A stretch of DNA of 64,000 nucleotides, taken from positions 25,597 to 89,596 of the forward strand of contig DCCQ01000018.1 of assembly GCA_002314195.1 (NCBI GenBank), written 5' to 3'. Origin of the DNA: Bacteroidales bacterium UBA1077 (GTDB lineage Bacteria; Bacteroidota; Bacteroidia; Bacteroidales; UBA932). Of the stretch, positions 7,593-16,652 are shown in pieces. The notes below the pieces were generated by a model, which was not told where the DNA came from, made no database searches, and was given only the letters and a program-made list of their open reading frames with translations. Both the position numbers and the translations under genes were made by a program. Position 1 is the stretch's first letter, and the number at the start of each line of letters is the position of its first letter.

Positions 7593-8621
7593 CTAATGTC
7601 TTTTAAGTTTATTACGATCCGGATCAAATAAAGCCAGTTGAGCCCCGTGTCTGGACCAATAATCATCGTATGACACGTGCTCTATCTTTTTCGAAGGTGA
7701 CAAACCTTCATCCTTGTATTGAATATATTCATTTATCGCGCGACCCACAAAACGAGCAAGATTCACGGGAACAGCGTTACCTATCATCTGCTCCTTATCA
7801 GTCTTGTTTCCCAGAAAAATGAAGCCCTCCGGAAACGTCTGAACACGACTGCGCTCCTCGGTCGTCAACGGACGTATGCCATCCAAAGAACTCACCGGGT
7901 CTCCGGAATGTAGTTTATATCCCTTAGGCATAGGCCTGTTCACACCTCTTATCGTTGGGCTTGGCTCATAAATGCTGAATATACCACGACGGATGTAACT
8001 TCTCGGATGTCTGTAATAATATTCAAAATCAATGGTATCACCGAAATATTCAGCCATCGTCAGTGGTTTTTCAGCAAGGTTTTTTTCGATGAATGGCAAC
8101 ATAAAGCCATCCTCTTCACCCAACTTCCCTATCATAAAGAAACGCTTGCGAGCCTGCGGCACTCCACACAAGCTTGCGTCAAGGACATATTGGGTCATCC
8201 CATACCCGGCCTCTTTGAATATTCCTTTGGCCTCTGTCAATTTGTTGGTCTTGACTATACGGGCGACATTCTCCATCACAAACCACTCTGGATGAACCTC
8301 TGCGATAATCTTCGCATAGCTGACGGTCAAGTTGCCGCGACCATTATCCTCATTTCGCTTTCCTGCCGAAGAGAAATCCTGACAAGGAGGCCCACCGATA
8401 ATCATTTCGGGTTCAAATTGCGTCACTGCCCTCACAGATGAATCCACATCGCTCAGGTCTGATTTGATCACCGGGTGACTGAAATTCGCCCTATACACAT
8501 CAAGAGCCTTGTCCCAATTATCCATGCCGGCCACGACATTATGGCCAGCCAGTTCAAAGCCCTTGCTCATTCCTCCGCAGCCGCAGAACAAATCCACTAC
8601 AACCATAACTCCACTAATCAA
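7593..8621 (-). CDS. DNA (cytosine-5) methyltransferase of a type II R-M system
   Basis: A 342-residue C5-methyltransferase. Motif I DLFCGCGGMSKGF is at 10-22 (SAM binding), motif IV GGPPCQDFS at 77-84 with catalytic C80, motif VI MENV near 116-119, motif VIII QARKRFF, and motif X GNAVPV near the C-terminus. It overlaps the upstream nuclease gene by eight bases (8614-8621), so translation is coupled. ATG at 8621 is the start used here; an internal ATG at 8606 (MVVVDLFCG) is also possible. Methylation protects host DNA from the neighbouring HindVP-like nuclease. The gene is visibly AT-richer than its flanks, consistent with horizontal acquisition. Confidence 0.92.
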   Translation of the reverse strand: MISGVMVVVDLFCGCGGMSKGFELAGHNVVAGMDNWDKALDVYRANFSHPVIKSDLSDVDSSVRAVTQFEPEMIIGGPPCQDFSSAGKRNEDNGRGNLTVSYAKIIAEVHPEWFVMENVARIVKTNKLTEAKGIFKEAGYGMTQYVLDASLCGVPQARKRFFMIGKLGEEDGFMLPFIEKNLAEKPLTMAEYFGDTIDFEYYYRHPRSYIRRGIFSIYEPSPTIRGVNRPMPKGYKLHSGDPVSSLDGIRPLTTEERSRVQTFPEGFIFLGNKTDKEQMIGNAVPVNLARFVGRAINEYIQYKDEGLSPSKKIEHVSYDDYWSRHGAQLALFDPDRNKLKRH

Positions 8622-9678
8622 ATAAATCGGGACTATTCACGATCACAGCGTCAAAACGCCGCTCCGGGCTCAACAGATTCTGTCCTCCGCCCAAAATGAT
8701 ATTCTTGATCTCACTCTTGCCAACGCGAGGGTGTGTGAGCTCCGGAGAGTTCAAAAGTCTCCAAGTCGCTTTGCCCGGAATAGCGAACGCTTTATCATTG
8801 GCATTGCCATAAGAGTGATCCTTGACTATTCTGATATAATCAAATGAGTCATAATCAACATAATCCTTAAGCATAAGATAAATCCAGATCAGGGATCTCT
8901 GGAAACGCGAGATTTCAGAGGCACTGATGTCCCCACCTGTATAACACATATGCATGATGGCAAGGTTTGACCAGACAAAAACATCCAGGCAATCCTCAGC
9001 CAGCTTTCCGTTTATCATCTTCCATACAGGTTGGACAACTAGCGGAGATTGTTTATTGCAGATCAGTTTAGCGACACTGGCCACAGCTGATTCTATTTTC
9101 ATATAATGAGGCAGAACCTCACCAGCCTCTCCCCAATGATTGATTTTAGGGACAGTGTTCAAGATTCTGCGCAAAGTGTTCTTGTCTGCGTCCGATTGAA
9201 ATTGCTCACAAATGCTGCAAGCCAAAAAACAGATTGTCGGAGGCCTTACCACAATCTCACAACTGAATTTCTCCTCTGAAAGTTTTTTTGTTGTGTTGTC
9301 AGGCAGCGCGGTTAGTTTTACTTCCAAACCGATAAGATTCTCATTGGTGGTGCGGTTCACCATCACAAGATCTATCTTTTCGCGATTTCCTGTGTAATAC
9401 TTCTCAAATGCGGAGAAACCAGACTCAAAATTATAGAAGGCATCTTCTGAAAGAGGATCTATCCCGTACAAATCCGCACCGGATATATACTTATGGACCA
9501 GATTATTATCTTCATCGACACAAAGGTAAACAGGTTCAATCCCCTTGTTTGACATATAAGCTACAAGAGAAGCAGGAAAAGAACTATTGAATATATTCTT
9601 TCCCCAATTAGCCTCTTTTGTGTAATCCCTGCTGGAATGTCTTTGTCCAAACAGGCCAGGTTTAATATCTTCCATCAT
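8614..9678 (-). CDS. HindVP-family type II restriction endonuclease
   Basis: About 354 residues. The early segment KPGLFGQRHSSRDYTK, the FNSSFPASL motif and EVKLTALPDNTTKKLSEEK match what I recall of HindVP-type nucleases, whose prototype cuts GRCGYC. The likely PD-(D/E)xK active site is the aspartate of KIDLVMV followed by E-V-K in GLEVKLTA. The frame opens at a TTG at 9696, but ATG-ATG at 9678/9675 (MMEDIKPGLFG) is a more credible start. A -7 box TATCTTTG lies at 9729-9722 on this strand. It is cotranscribed with the methyltransferase, nuclease first. GACGCC and GGCGTC sites occur freely in the window, so the host is not avoiding the prototype's site. Confidence 0.82.
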   Translation of the reverse strand: MMEDIKPGLFGQRHSSRDYTKEANWGKNIFNSSFPASLVAYMSNKGIEPVYLCVDEDNNLVHKYISGADLYGIDPLSEDAFYNFESGFSAFEKYYTGNREKIDLVMVNRTTNENLIGLEVKLTALPDNTTKKLSEEKFSCEIVVRPPTICFLACSICEQFQSDADKNTLRRILNTVPKINHWGEAGEVLPHYMKIESAVASVAKLICNKQSPLVVQPVWKMINGKLAEDCLDVFVWSNLAIMHMCYTGGDISASEISRFQRSLIWIYLMLKDYVDYDSFDYIRIVKDHSYGNANDKAFAIPGKATWRLLNSPELTHPRVGKSEIKNIILGGGQNLLSPERRFDAVIVNSPDLFD

Positions 9679-9721
9679 ACAGCACAAGCTCAACAAATGA
9701 AGTTTAAACTTTGTTTAGAAA

Positions 9722-9748
9722 CAAAGATACATATTTTCGTTAAATTTG
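9722..9748. promoter_or_regulatory. Divergent -7 boxes for the R-M operon and uvrA
   Basis: On the minus strand TATCTTTG (9729-9722) precedes the nuclease gene. On the plus strand TAAATTTG (9741-9748) precedes uvrA, whose ATG at 9767 would then have a leader of only about 12-15 bases. Both fit TAnnTTTG. I see no convincing -33 element at the standard spacing for either. Confidence 0.5.
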
Positions 9749-9766
9749 CGGAATAAAGCGGAAACG

Positions 9767-12586
9767 ATGAGCAAGAAAGAATATATCGAGATCCGGGGGG
9801 CGGAAGCGCATAACCTCAGGGGGGTGAACGTGGACATTCCCAGAGGGGACTTGGTGGTTGTGACGGGACTTAGCGGCAGCGGGAAATCCTCGCTGGCGTT
9901 CGACACTATCTACGCGGAGGGGCAGAGGCGGTACATGGACACGCTCTCGACCTACGCCAGGCACTTCATGGGAGTACTGGAAAAGCCCGAAGTTGAGAGC
10001 ATCACGGGGCTGAGTCCGATCATCGCGATAGAGCAGAAAACAACGGGGAACAACCCTCGCTCGACCGTCGGAACTATCACCGAGATATTCGATTTCCTGC
10101 GCCTCCTTTACGCCAGGGCCTCACGGGCATATTCACCGGTCACGGGCAAAGAAATGGTGCGCTACACCGACGCGCAGATCGTGGACCTCATAATGAATGA
10201 ATATAAGGGGAAGAAGTGCTACCTGCTTGCTCCGCTGGTTGTGGGCCGCAAGGGACACTACCGCGAACTGTTCGACCAGCTCCGCAAGCGCGGCTACACC
10301 GATGTCAGAGTGGACGGGAATATCCTCCCGCTGAACGAAGTGGAGGCTCTGGACCGCTACAAGAGCCATTTCATCGAGCTGGTTGTGGACAAGCTCAAGC
10401 CTTCGGAGGGTGACGAGAAGCGGGTCCGGGACTCCGTGATGACAGCGCTGAACCTCGGCAAAGGCTCGGTCGCCCTGCTGGAGTTCGGCTCTGACAAACT
10501 CCGCCATTTCTCCAAGCATCTTGTCGATCCTGATTCGGGAATATCCCTGCAGGAGCCGGCGCCACACTCTTTCTCATTCAACTCCCCAGAAGGCTACTGC
10601 CCTCATTGCAAAGGCCTTGGAATGATAGTGGATGTGAATATGGACACGATCATCCCGGACCGTTCTGCCTCGATAGCGGACGGTGGGATAGTTCCGCTGG
10701 GGAAGATGCGCGAGACCAAGAAATATGACGTGATCCGCTCCATAGCCCGGAAATACAACTTCTCCCTGTACGACCCCATCGACTCGATTCCCGACGAGGC
10801 GATATCCCACATCATATTCGGAAGCGACGAATTGTTCCGTGTCGGGGAAGGCGGCATGTCCGAAATGGTCACGTTCGACGGAATCGTGGAGGACATCGAT
10901 GACAAGATTGTGTGTCCTGTCTGCCATGGCACCAGACTGAACGAGAACGCCCTCTGCTTCAGGATTGACGGCAAGACCATCGCAGAGGTGGCCGCCATGG
11001 AGATGACCGAGCTCAAGTCCTGGTTCGCGTCCCTGCCGGGGAAGCTGAACACAAGAGAGAACAACATAGCCCGTGACATCCTCAAGGAACTCAACGAAAG
11101 GGTTCAGTTCATGCTGGACGTAGGCCTTGACTATCTGTCACTTGATCGCCCGACAGCTTCGCTTTCCGGCGGCGAGGGGCAGAGAATCAGGCTCGCCACG
11201 CAGATCGGCTCGAAGCTCGTCAACGTCCTCTACATACTGGACGAGCCGTCAATCGGGCTGCATCAAAGGGACAACCGCAAGCTGATCAATTCATTGAAAG
11301 AGTTAAGAGACGAGGGCAATTCCGTGATGGTCGTGGAACACGACTACGAGACTATGATGAATGCCGACTGGCTGGTGGACGTTGGTCCCGGCGCTGGTGA
11401 AAAAGGCGGAAGAATATGCCTGAACGCCCCTCTGAAGGCTCTGATGGAATATTCATCGGACAATGGGAAAGTGCCGGCTTCGCTGGATAAGGAGACCGCC
11501 CGGCACTGCATATTCGGAAAGTCAAAGACTCTGGATTACCTTCAGGGGAAGGATTCCATTCCGGTACCGTCCGTACGCCGCACAGGCAGCGGCAAGTTCC
11601 TCAGCATCAAGGGCGCCCGCGGCAATAACCTGAAGAACGTGTCTGTGAACTTCCCGCTGGGATGCTTCATCGGAATCAGCGGAGTCAGCGGAAGCGGCAA
11701 GTCAACGCTCATCAACGAGACTCTGATGCCGATTCTCAAGAACAAGTTCTACAGGGCGAAGATGCGTCCTTTGGCCTACGATTCGATCGAGGGTGTCGAG
11801 AACATCGACAAGCTGATCGAGATCGACCAGAGTCCGATCGGACGTTCGCCGAGATCGAACCCGGCCACATTCACGGGTGTGTTCAACGACATCCGCAACC
11901 TGTTCGCCGACACTCCTGACGCAAAGGTGCGCGGGTTCAAGGCCGGGCGGTTCTCGTTCAACGTGGCCGGTGGCCGCTGCGAGGCCTGCAAAGGTGCCGG
12001 TATCAAGGTCATAGAGATGAACTTCCTGCCGTCAGTAAATGTGCTTTGCGACGAGTGCAGGGGCAAGAGGTACAAGGAGGACACACTGGCCGTGCATTAC
12101 AAGGGCAAGAGCATCAACGATGTGCTTGAGATGCCGATCAGCGAGGCCTACGAGTTCTTCAAACCGATTCCGTCCATCGCCCAGAAACTGAAGGCGTTGG
12201 TCGATGTAGGCCTCGGCTACGTTCATCTCGGCCAGTCAGCCGTGACGCTTTCCGGAGGTGAGAGCCAGCGTATGAAACTGGCCGCCGAACTATTCCGCAA
12301 GGCCACCGGCAACACCCTGTACATTCTGGACGAGCCGACGACAGGACTTCATTTCGAGGACATCAAAGTGCTGCTGAGCGTCCTCCAACAACTTGTCGAT
12401 CAAGGCAACACGGTAATAATCATCGAGCACAATCTGGATGTCCTCAAGAGTGTCGATTACATCTTCGACCTCGGCCCCGACGGAGGACGAAGAGGCGGCC
12501 GGATTGTCGCCCAAGGCACCCCTGAAGACCTCTCCCGGAACCCAGCCTCCGTCACCGGCCCGTTCCTCAAGGAGATTCTCGGATAG
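9767..12586 (+). CDS. uvrA: Excinuclease ABC subunit A
   Basis: A 939-residue UvrA, full length. It binds DNA lesions with UvrB in nucleotide excision repair. Two ABC ATPase modules are present: Walker A GLSGSGKSSLAFDTIYAEG early on, and GVSGSGKSTLINETL in the second half, with signatures LSGGEGQRIRLA and LSGGESQRMKLA. Zinc fingers are visible as CPHC...CPVC and CEAC...CDEC. An upstream TTG would extend the frame by seven residues, but ATG at 9767 gives the usual start (MSKKEYIEIRGAEAHNLRG). No SOS box is apparent. The ATPase gene follows after 82 bases of repeats. Confidence 0.96.
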   Translation: MSKKEYIEIRGAEAHNLRGVNVDIPRGDLVVVTGLSGSGKSSLAFDTIYAEGQRRYMDTLSTYARHFMGVLEKPEVESITGLSPIIAIEQKTTGNNPRSTVGTITEIFDFLRLLYARASRAYSPVTGKEMVRYTDAQIVDLIMNEYKGKKCYLLAPLVVGRKGHYRELFDQLRKRGYTDVRVDGNILPLNEVEALDRYKSHFIELVVDKLKPSEGDEKRVRDSVMTALNLGKGSVALLEFGSDKLRHFSKHLVDPDSGISLQEPAPHSFSFNSPEGYCPHCKGLGMIVDVNMDTIIPDRSASIADGGIVPLGKMRETKKYDVIRSIARKYNFSLYDPIDSIPDEAISHIIFGSDELFRVGEGGMSEMVTFDGIVEDIDDKIVCPVCHGTRLNENALCFRIDGKTIAEVAAMEMTELKSWFASLPGKLNTRENNIARDILKELNERVQFMLDVGLDYLSLDRPTASLSGGEGQRIRLATQIGSKLVNVLYILDEPSIGLHQRDNRKLINSLKELRDEGNSVMVVEHDYETMMNADWLVDVGPGAGEKGGRICLNAPLKALMEYSSDNGKVPASLDKETARHCIFGKSKTLDYLQGKDSIPVPSVRRTGSGKFLSIKGARGNNLKNVSVNFPLGCFIGISGVSGSGKSTLINETLMPILKNKFYRAKMRPLAYDSIEGVENIDKLIEIDQSPIGRSPRSNPATFTGVFNDIRNLFADTPDAKVRGFKAGRFSFNVAGGRCEACKGAGIKVIEMNFLPSVNVLCDECRGKRYKEDTLAVHYKGKSINDVLEMPISEAYEFFKPIPSIAQKLKALVDVGLGYVHLGQSAVTLSGGESQRMKLAAELFRKATGNTLYILDEPTTGLHFEDIKVLLSVLQQLVDQGNTVIIIEHNLDVLKSVDYIFDLGPDGGRRGGRIVAQGTPEDLSRNPASVTGPFLKEILG

Positions 12587-12667
12587 GAAAAGTGTAGATT
12601 CGCATTGCGAAATTCTGTGGAAAAGTGTAGATTTGCAGGGTAATATTTCACAGAAAAGTGTCAAATA
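12587..12667 (+). repeat. Three direct repeats at an exact 33-bp period before the ATPase gene
   Basis: Copies of GAAAAGTGTAGATTYGCA begin at 12587 and 12620. A partial third copy (GAAAAGTGTCAAATA) begins at 12653 and runs to the ATPase start. The 33-base spacing is three helical turns and exact. The third copy covers the ribosome-binding region, so a bound protein would block expression of the gene; the array looks like an operator. Confidence 0.75.
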
Positions 12668-12668
12668 A

Positions 12669-14027
12669 ATGCTACACAGAAAGATAGAAGGATACCTTGA
12701 GGACCATCTAAAGTCCGAGACTGACCGGATTCTGATTCTGGAAGGAGCCAGACAAGTAGGCAAGTCGTTCATAATACGCAGAGCAGGAGAACGATTGTAC
12801 GAGAACTTCATCGAAATCAATTTCGTGAAAGATGACGAAGGGCCTCAGTTGTTCAAGGAGATCAGAACCACCGAGGAATTCTACTTTGTTTTGAGTTCAA
12901 TCCACGGCAAGAATCTTGACTCCTATAAGAATACGCTTGTCTTTCTTGACGAAATCCAGCACTACCCACAGTTTCTCACCCTGCTGAAATTTCTCCGGGA
13001 AGACCATAGGTTCCGTTTCATAGCGAGCGGCAGCCTATTAGGACTTACTTTACGGGAAACAACTTCTATCCCCGTCGGCAGCATCATCATAAAATCAATG
13101 TACCAACTTGATTTCGAAGAGTTTTTGCTTGCAAACAACTTCGGCTCTGACACGCTGGCGACACTCAGGCAAAAGATGGAGAAAGGTGAAAGCATAGACG
13201 TGGCTATGCACAATTATCTTATCGACCAATTCCGGCGCTATCTTCTTGTCGGAGGAATGCCGGATGCCGTGAATGAATATCTTGCCTCACATAATATCGT
13301 AAAAGTCAGAGAAGTACAGGAAAGCATAAGGACTCTCTACGAAGTCGATGCGACAAAATACGAGGAAGACAACAATAAGTCACTTCTCATAAGGCGTATC
13401 TACAATATGATTCCGTCACAGATGGAAAACAAGAAAAAAAGAATTGTGGCAAAAGACATACGGGGCAAGGTTGGAGACAGGTTCGACAACTACCGGGAAG
13501 AATTCGAGTACCTGACATATTCAGGAATCGCCCTTAATGTCAACTCCATATCGAACCCCAAGTACCCTCTGTCCGAGTCCGTCCACAAGAATCTTCTCAA
13601 GCTCTATCTGAACGATGTCGGACTACTTACGGCACAACTCTACAGAAACAATGTCCGTCCGGTTCTTTCGGACGAGGAGGGTGTGAACCTTGGTTCCGTC
13701 TATGAAAGTGTCATCGCTCAGGAACTAAAGGCGCACGGACACAATCTCTTCTATTACGACAACAAGCAGAAAGGAGAGGTCGATTTTCTGATTGATGACT
13801 ATAAGAATACAAGCGTTCTGCCGATCGAGGTCAAATCCGGGAAGAATTATACCATCCACAGCGCCATTGACAACCTGCTGAGTGTTTCAGACTACAACAT
13901 CAAATCCGGACTCATCCTGTCAAACTCCCGAGAGATACGCACTTCCGGAAAGATAACATATATGCCTGTCTATTACATTATGTTCATCAATGCCGATCAG
14001 GTTGATGAAAGCCGGATCTACTTTTAA
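12669..14027 (+). CDS. AAA ATPase with DUF4143 / nuclease-like C-terminal domain
   Basis: A 452-residue protein of the AAA_14/DUF4143 group common in Bacteroidetes. Walker A GARQVGKS is at 26-33, Walker B LVFLDEIQ near 89-96, and a sensor-like FIASGSLLG follows. The C-terminal DUF4143 region contains GEVDFLIDD and, 20 residues later, PIEVKSGKN, which together resemble a PD-(D/E)xK nuclease core. The biological role of the family is not established; many copies per genome and defence- or toxin-like contexts have been suggested. Here it stands alone after uvrA, preceded by a three-unit 33-bp repeat array. ATG at 12669 is the first start after the repeats. Confidence 0.85.
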   Translation: MLHRKIEGYLEDHLKSETDRILILEGARQVGKSFIIRRAGERLYENFIEINFVKDDEGPQLFKEIRTTEEFYFVLSSIHGKNLDSYKNTLVFLDEIQHYPQFLTLLKFLREDHRFRFIASGSLLGLTLRETTSIPVGSIIIKSMYQLDFEEFLLANNFGSDTLATLRQKMEKGESIDVAMHNYLIDQFRRYLLVGGMPDAVNEYLASHNIVKVREVQESIRTLYEVDATKYEEDNNKSLLIRRIYNMIPSQMENKKKRIVAKDIRGKVGDRFDNYREEFEYLTYSGIALNVNSISNPKYPLSESVHKNLLKLYLNDVGLLTAQLYRNNVRPVLSDEEGVNLGSVYESVIAQELKAHGHNLFYYDNKQKGEVDFLIDDYKNTSVLPIEVKSGKNYTIHSAIDNLLSVSDYNIKSGLILSNSREIRTSGKITYMPVYYIMFINADQVDESRIYF

Positions 14028-14032
14028 CGCAA

Positions 14033-14095
14033 CCACGGTTACTGTAACCGCCGTTACAATAACAAGAAAGCAAAAGACACACAATGTAACCGTGG
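14033..14095. repeat. Inverted repeat after the ATPase gene
   Basis: CCACGGTTAC (14033-14042) is inverted at 14086-14095 as GTAACCGTGG, and a smaller palindrome GGTTACTGTAACC overlaps the first arm at 14037-14049. No T-run follows. The role is unknown. Confidence 0.5.
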
Positions 14096-14127
14096 CGGTC
14101 AAGAGGTTGAAAATCAATAAAAAGACA

Positions 14128-14164
14128 CACCCTCCTTCTACCCGATACGGGCAGGAGGAGGGTG
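14128..14164. terminator. Bidirectional hairpin between convergent genes
   Basis: CACCCTCCT and AGGAGGGTG pair around an inner CCCG/CGGG stem. The ATPase gene (plus) and ROK kinase gene (minus) converge on it. AT-rich sequence flanks both sides. Confidence 0.65.
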
Positions 14165-14205
14165 CGTCATAATATTCATTTACAGGAGCTTGCGCTCCAC
14201 GGCAT

Positions 14206-15165
14206 CTATCGTTCCCAGGCGAGGGCGGAGGCACCGAGGATGGCGGCGTCTGACTCTTTGAGCTGGGAGTAGACGAGCTGGACCTTGTTCTTCCAGAGAG
14301 GGAGGACGTTGTCGTTCATCGAACGGAGAATCGGTTCGGTGAGGAACTCCTTGCTTCTGGCGAGACCGCCGAAGAGGACGATGGCCTCTGGAGCGGAGAA
14401 CGCGATGAAGTCTGCGAAAGCCTCTCCGAGGAGAGTGCCGGTATATTCAAAGATCTTGATGGCAAGGGCATCGCCTTCCTTCGCGGCCTCGTAGACATCC
14501 TTCGAGGTGATGTTGTCAAGGCTGCGGAGAGATGACGGCTCATTGCTCATGTCAAGCCACTCACGGGCGGTTCTGGCGACTCCGATCGCAGAGCAGTAGG
14601 TCTCAAGGCAACCGTTTTTGCCGCAGTTGCAGTGGCGGCCGTTGTGGCGCACGATTGTGGTGTGGCCAAGCTCACCGGCGAATCCGTCGTGGCCATAGAC
14701 CATCTCGCCGTTGATGACGATTCCGCTGCCGACACCGGTGCCGAGGGTGATCATGATGAAATTTTTCATTCCCCTCGCAGCGCCGTAGGTCATCTCACCC
14801 ATCGCGGCGGCGTTGGCGTCATTGGTGAGGGTCACAGGGATTCCGCCCATCGCCTCGGTAAGCATCTTCGCGAAAGGTATCGACCCGGCGCGTCCCCACG
14901 AAAGGTTCACAGCGTTCTCAACCTCTCCGGTGTAGTAGTTGGCGTTTGGGGCTCCGACTCCGATTCCACGGATCTGGCCCTCAGCGTTGGCGTCAGCGAT
15001 TATCTTCTTCAAAGCAGTCGCCAACTCCGCTATGTAAGGTTCGACCTCAGTGTAGGAGTCCGAACGGATCACCGTCTGTGCCAGCACTGTGCCGCGGGCA
15101 TCGACCACACCGCATTTGGTGGTCTGACCACCGACATCTATTCCTATTACTAAATTCTGTTCCAT
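14206..15165 (-). CDS. ROK-family sugar kinase
   Basis: A 319-residue cytosolic ROK kinase, glucokinase/N-acylhexosamine-kinase-like. The N-terminal phosphate motif GIDVGGQTTKCG, the glycine-rich TLGTGVGSGIV segment, and the zinc site CNCGKNGCLE (CxCGxxGCxE) are all present. GELGHTT provides the conserved sugar-binding E-x-x-H. The frame extends 17 codons upstream, but ATG at 15165 gives the standard short N-terminus before the phosphate loop. It lies downstream of a FucP-type transporter on the same strand, so the pair probably imports and phosphorylates one sugar; which hexose cannot be told from sequence. Confidence 0.88.
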   Translation of the reverse strand: MEQNLVIGIDVGGQTTKCGVVDARGTVLAQTVIRSDSYTEVEPYIAELATALKKIIADANAEGQIRGIGVGAPNANYYTGEVENAVNLSWGRAGSIPFAKMLTEAMGGIPVTLTNDANAAAMGEMTYGAARGMKNFIMITLGTGVGSGIVINGEMVYGHDGFAGELGHTTIVRHNGRHCNCGKNGCLETYCSAIGVARTAREWLDMSNEPSSLRSLDNITSKDVYEAAKEGDALAIKIFEYTGTLLGEAFADFIAFSAPEAIVLFGGLARSKEFLTEPILRSMNDNVLPLWKNKVQLVYSQLKESDAAILGASALAWER

Positions 15166-15178
15166 AATTTTTATGATT

Positions 15179-15207
15179 AGTCCCGGCAAATCATGTTTAC
15201 CGGGACT
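15179..15207. terminator. Hairpin between transporter and kinase genes
   Basis: AGTCCCGG and CCGGGACT pair around a 13-base loop between the stop of the transporter and the start of the kinase. There is no clear T-run, so it may stabilise or attenuate the transcript rather than end it. Confidence 0.5.
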
Positions 15208-15216
15208 GATTACCAA

Positions 15217-16503
15217 TTAAGCTGTCTTTTTTACTTTGGAACCGAAGAGGGCGTACCAGAGGATGTAGGCAACAGCGATGATGACAACAACATAGCTGAC
15301 AAGGTAGCCTGAGAAATCAGCGACAGCACCCTGGATGAGAGGAAGGATACCTCCACCGCAGACCATCACCATGAACAGACCGGAAGCGATTGAGGTGTAT
15401 TTGCCAAGTCCCTCAACAGCAAGGTTGAAGATGGCTCCCCACATGACTGAGGTACAGAGACCGCAGAGAATGAAGAACATCACACCGATAGGAATCTCAG
15501 CAAGGGAGAACGAAAGCTGCGAGGTGATAGCTGGGAACTTGACGGTTGTCGTGTCTCCAAGTATCATTCCAAGGAGAAGGAATACGATAGCGACAGTTCC
15601 GACAAATGCAACCATGGCGCGGCTGGAGACCTTGCCACCCACGGAAGCACCTACAAGACGACCTACAAGCATAAGGAACCAGTACATTCCGACGATTGTT
15701 CCGGCCACTGCGGCGCTGACGCCAAGTTCCGGTGTCATTGTCATATACAGATTAACGAAATTAGGGATTCCGACCTCGACTCCGACATACAGGAAGATCG
15801 CGATGATTCCTAGAACGAAGTGTCTGAACGACAGCGCGCCCTTGACATTCTCACTGAGGGTGAGCTTGCTGGAGTCACCGGATACGGCCGTAGCCTCGTG
15901 CTCTGGCTCAGGAATCTTAGACACGGCGATGATGAGAAACGCAAGCGCGAATATACCCATGGCAATGAAAAGCGCCGGGTTCGCGTCGGAGATCTGAGTG
16001 TCATTCGCAACGTCACCGATGAGGTAACCTACAAGAACCGGCACGATAGTGGCGCTCAGCGAATTGCAGGACCCTCCCCACTGAATGAGCTGGTTGCCTC
16101 TGTTGCCGCCTCCGCCAAGGGTGTTGAGCATAGGGTTGACAACCGTGTTGAGCATGCACATTGAGAAACCTGAAACGAATGCACCGAGAAGATAGACGGC
16201 GAAGCTGCCGGCGATTCCTGAAAGGAATGTGATGCCGACTCCGATGAAGCCTACGGTCACTGCCGCGAGAGCTGTGAACTTGTAGCCTTTCTTGGACAGA
16301 ATCATACCGGCTGGCAGACCCATGAACGCATAGGCGATGAAGTTGGCCGCATTGCCCAGCTGGGACATGAAGTTTGACGCCGCGAACTGCTGCTTCACGA
16401 TGACCCCGAACGGATTCTGGAATCCGGTCACAAAGGAGATCATCGCAAACAGGAAGAACATGATCACAATAGCGAAGATGTTACCTTGTTGTTTTTTTTC
16501 CAT
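15217..16503 (-). CDS. MFS sugar transporter, FHS (FucP/GluP) type
   Basis: A 428-residue inner-membrane protein with about 12 predicted helices. MEKKQQGNIFAIVIMFFLFAMISFVTGFQNPFG matches the start of the fucose/glucose/NAG proton symporter group in spacing of the first helix (quoted region is residues 1-33). NPMLNTLGG and a duplicated half-repeat structure support the FHS family, which takes up hexoses with protons. It is transcribed divergently from the PHP/aldolase genes and ahead of the ROK kinase, so it is the likely sugar importer of this locus. The substrate is undetermined; L-fucose, N-acetylglucosamine and glucose are all transported by relatives. Confidence 0.85.
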   Translation of the reverse strand: MEKKQQGNIFAIVIMFFLFAMISFVTGFQNPFGVIVKQQFAASNFMSQLGNAANFIAYAFMGLPAGMILSKKGYKFTALAAVTVGFIGVGITFLSGIAGSFAVYLLGAFVSGFSMCMLNTVVNPMLNTLGGGGNRGNQLIQWGGSCNSLSATIVPVLVGYLIGDVANDTQISDANPALFIAMGIFALAFLIIAVSKIPEPEHEATAVSGDSSKLTLSENVKGALSFRHFVLGIIAIFLYVGVEVGIPNFVNLYMTMTPELGVSAAVAGTIVGMYWFLMLVGRLVGASVGGKVSSRAMVAFVGTVAIVFLLLGMILGDTTTVKFPAITSQLSFSLAEIPIGVMFFILCGLCTSVMWGAIFNLAVEGLGKYTSIASGLFMVMVCGGGILPLIQGAVADFSGYLVSYVVVIIAVAYILWYALFGSKVKKTA

Positions 16504-16550
16504 TTGTAAGATGTTTTATGTTATCGAAAATAATTTCGTGGCATATTCCA

Positions 16551-16639
16551 CAAATTTAGCAAATTAATTTCAAATTTGACCGAATGGCTTTAAAAATCCG
16601 TCTTGCGGAATGAGCTTTATAGGATTATTGCTAACTTTG
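16551..16639. promoter_or_regulatory. Divergent -7 boxes of the sugar locus
   Basis: TAAATTTG on the minus strand (16558-16551) fits a promoter for the transporter/kinase pair. TAACTTTG on the plus strand (16632-16639) fits one for the PHP-protein gene 14 bases later. I do not see good -33 elements. Any shared regulator would bind between them. Confidence 0.45.
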
Positions 16640-16652
16640 AGCAAAGAAAACA

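Noticed and set aside
7593..8621. Solitary Dcm-type methyltransferase
   Set aside because: A nuclease gene overlaps it directly upstream, so it is part of a restriction-modification pair.
12587..12667. CRISPR-like array before the ATPase
   Set aside because: Three copies only, with 15-base related gaps and one copy overlapping the ribosome-binding site; an operator explains it better.
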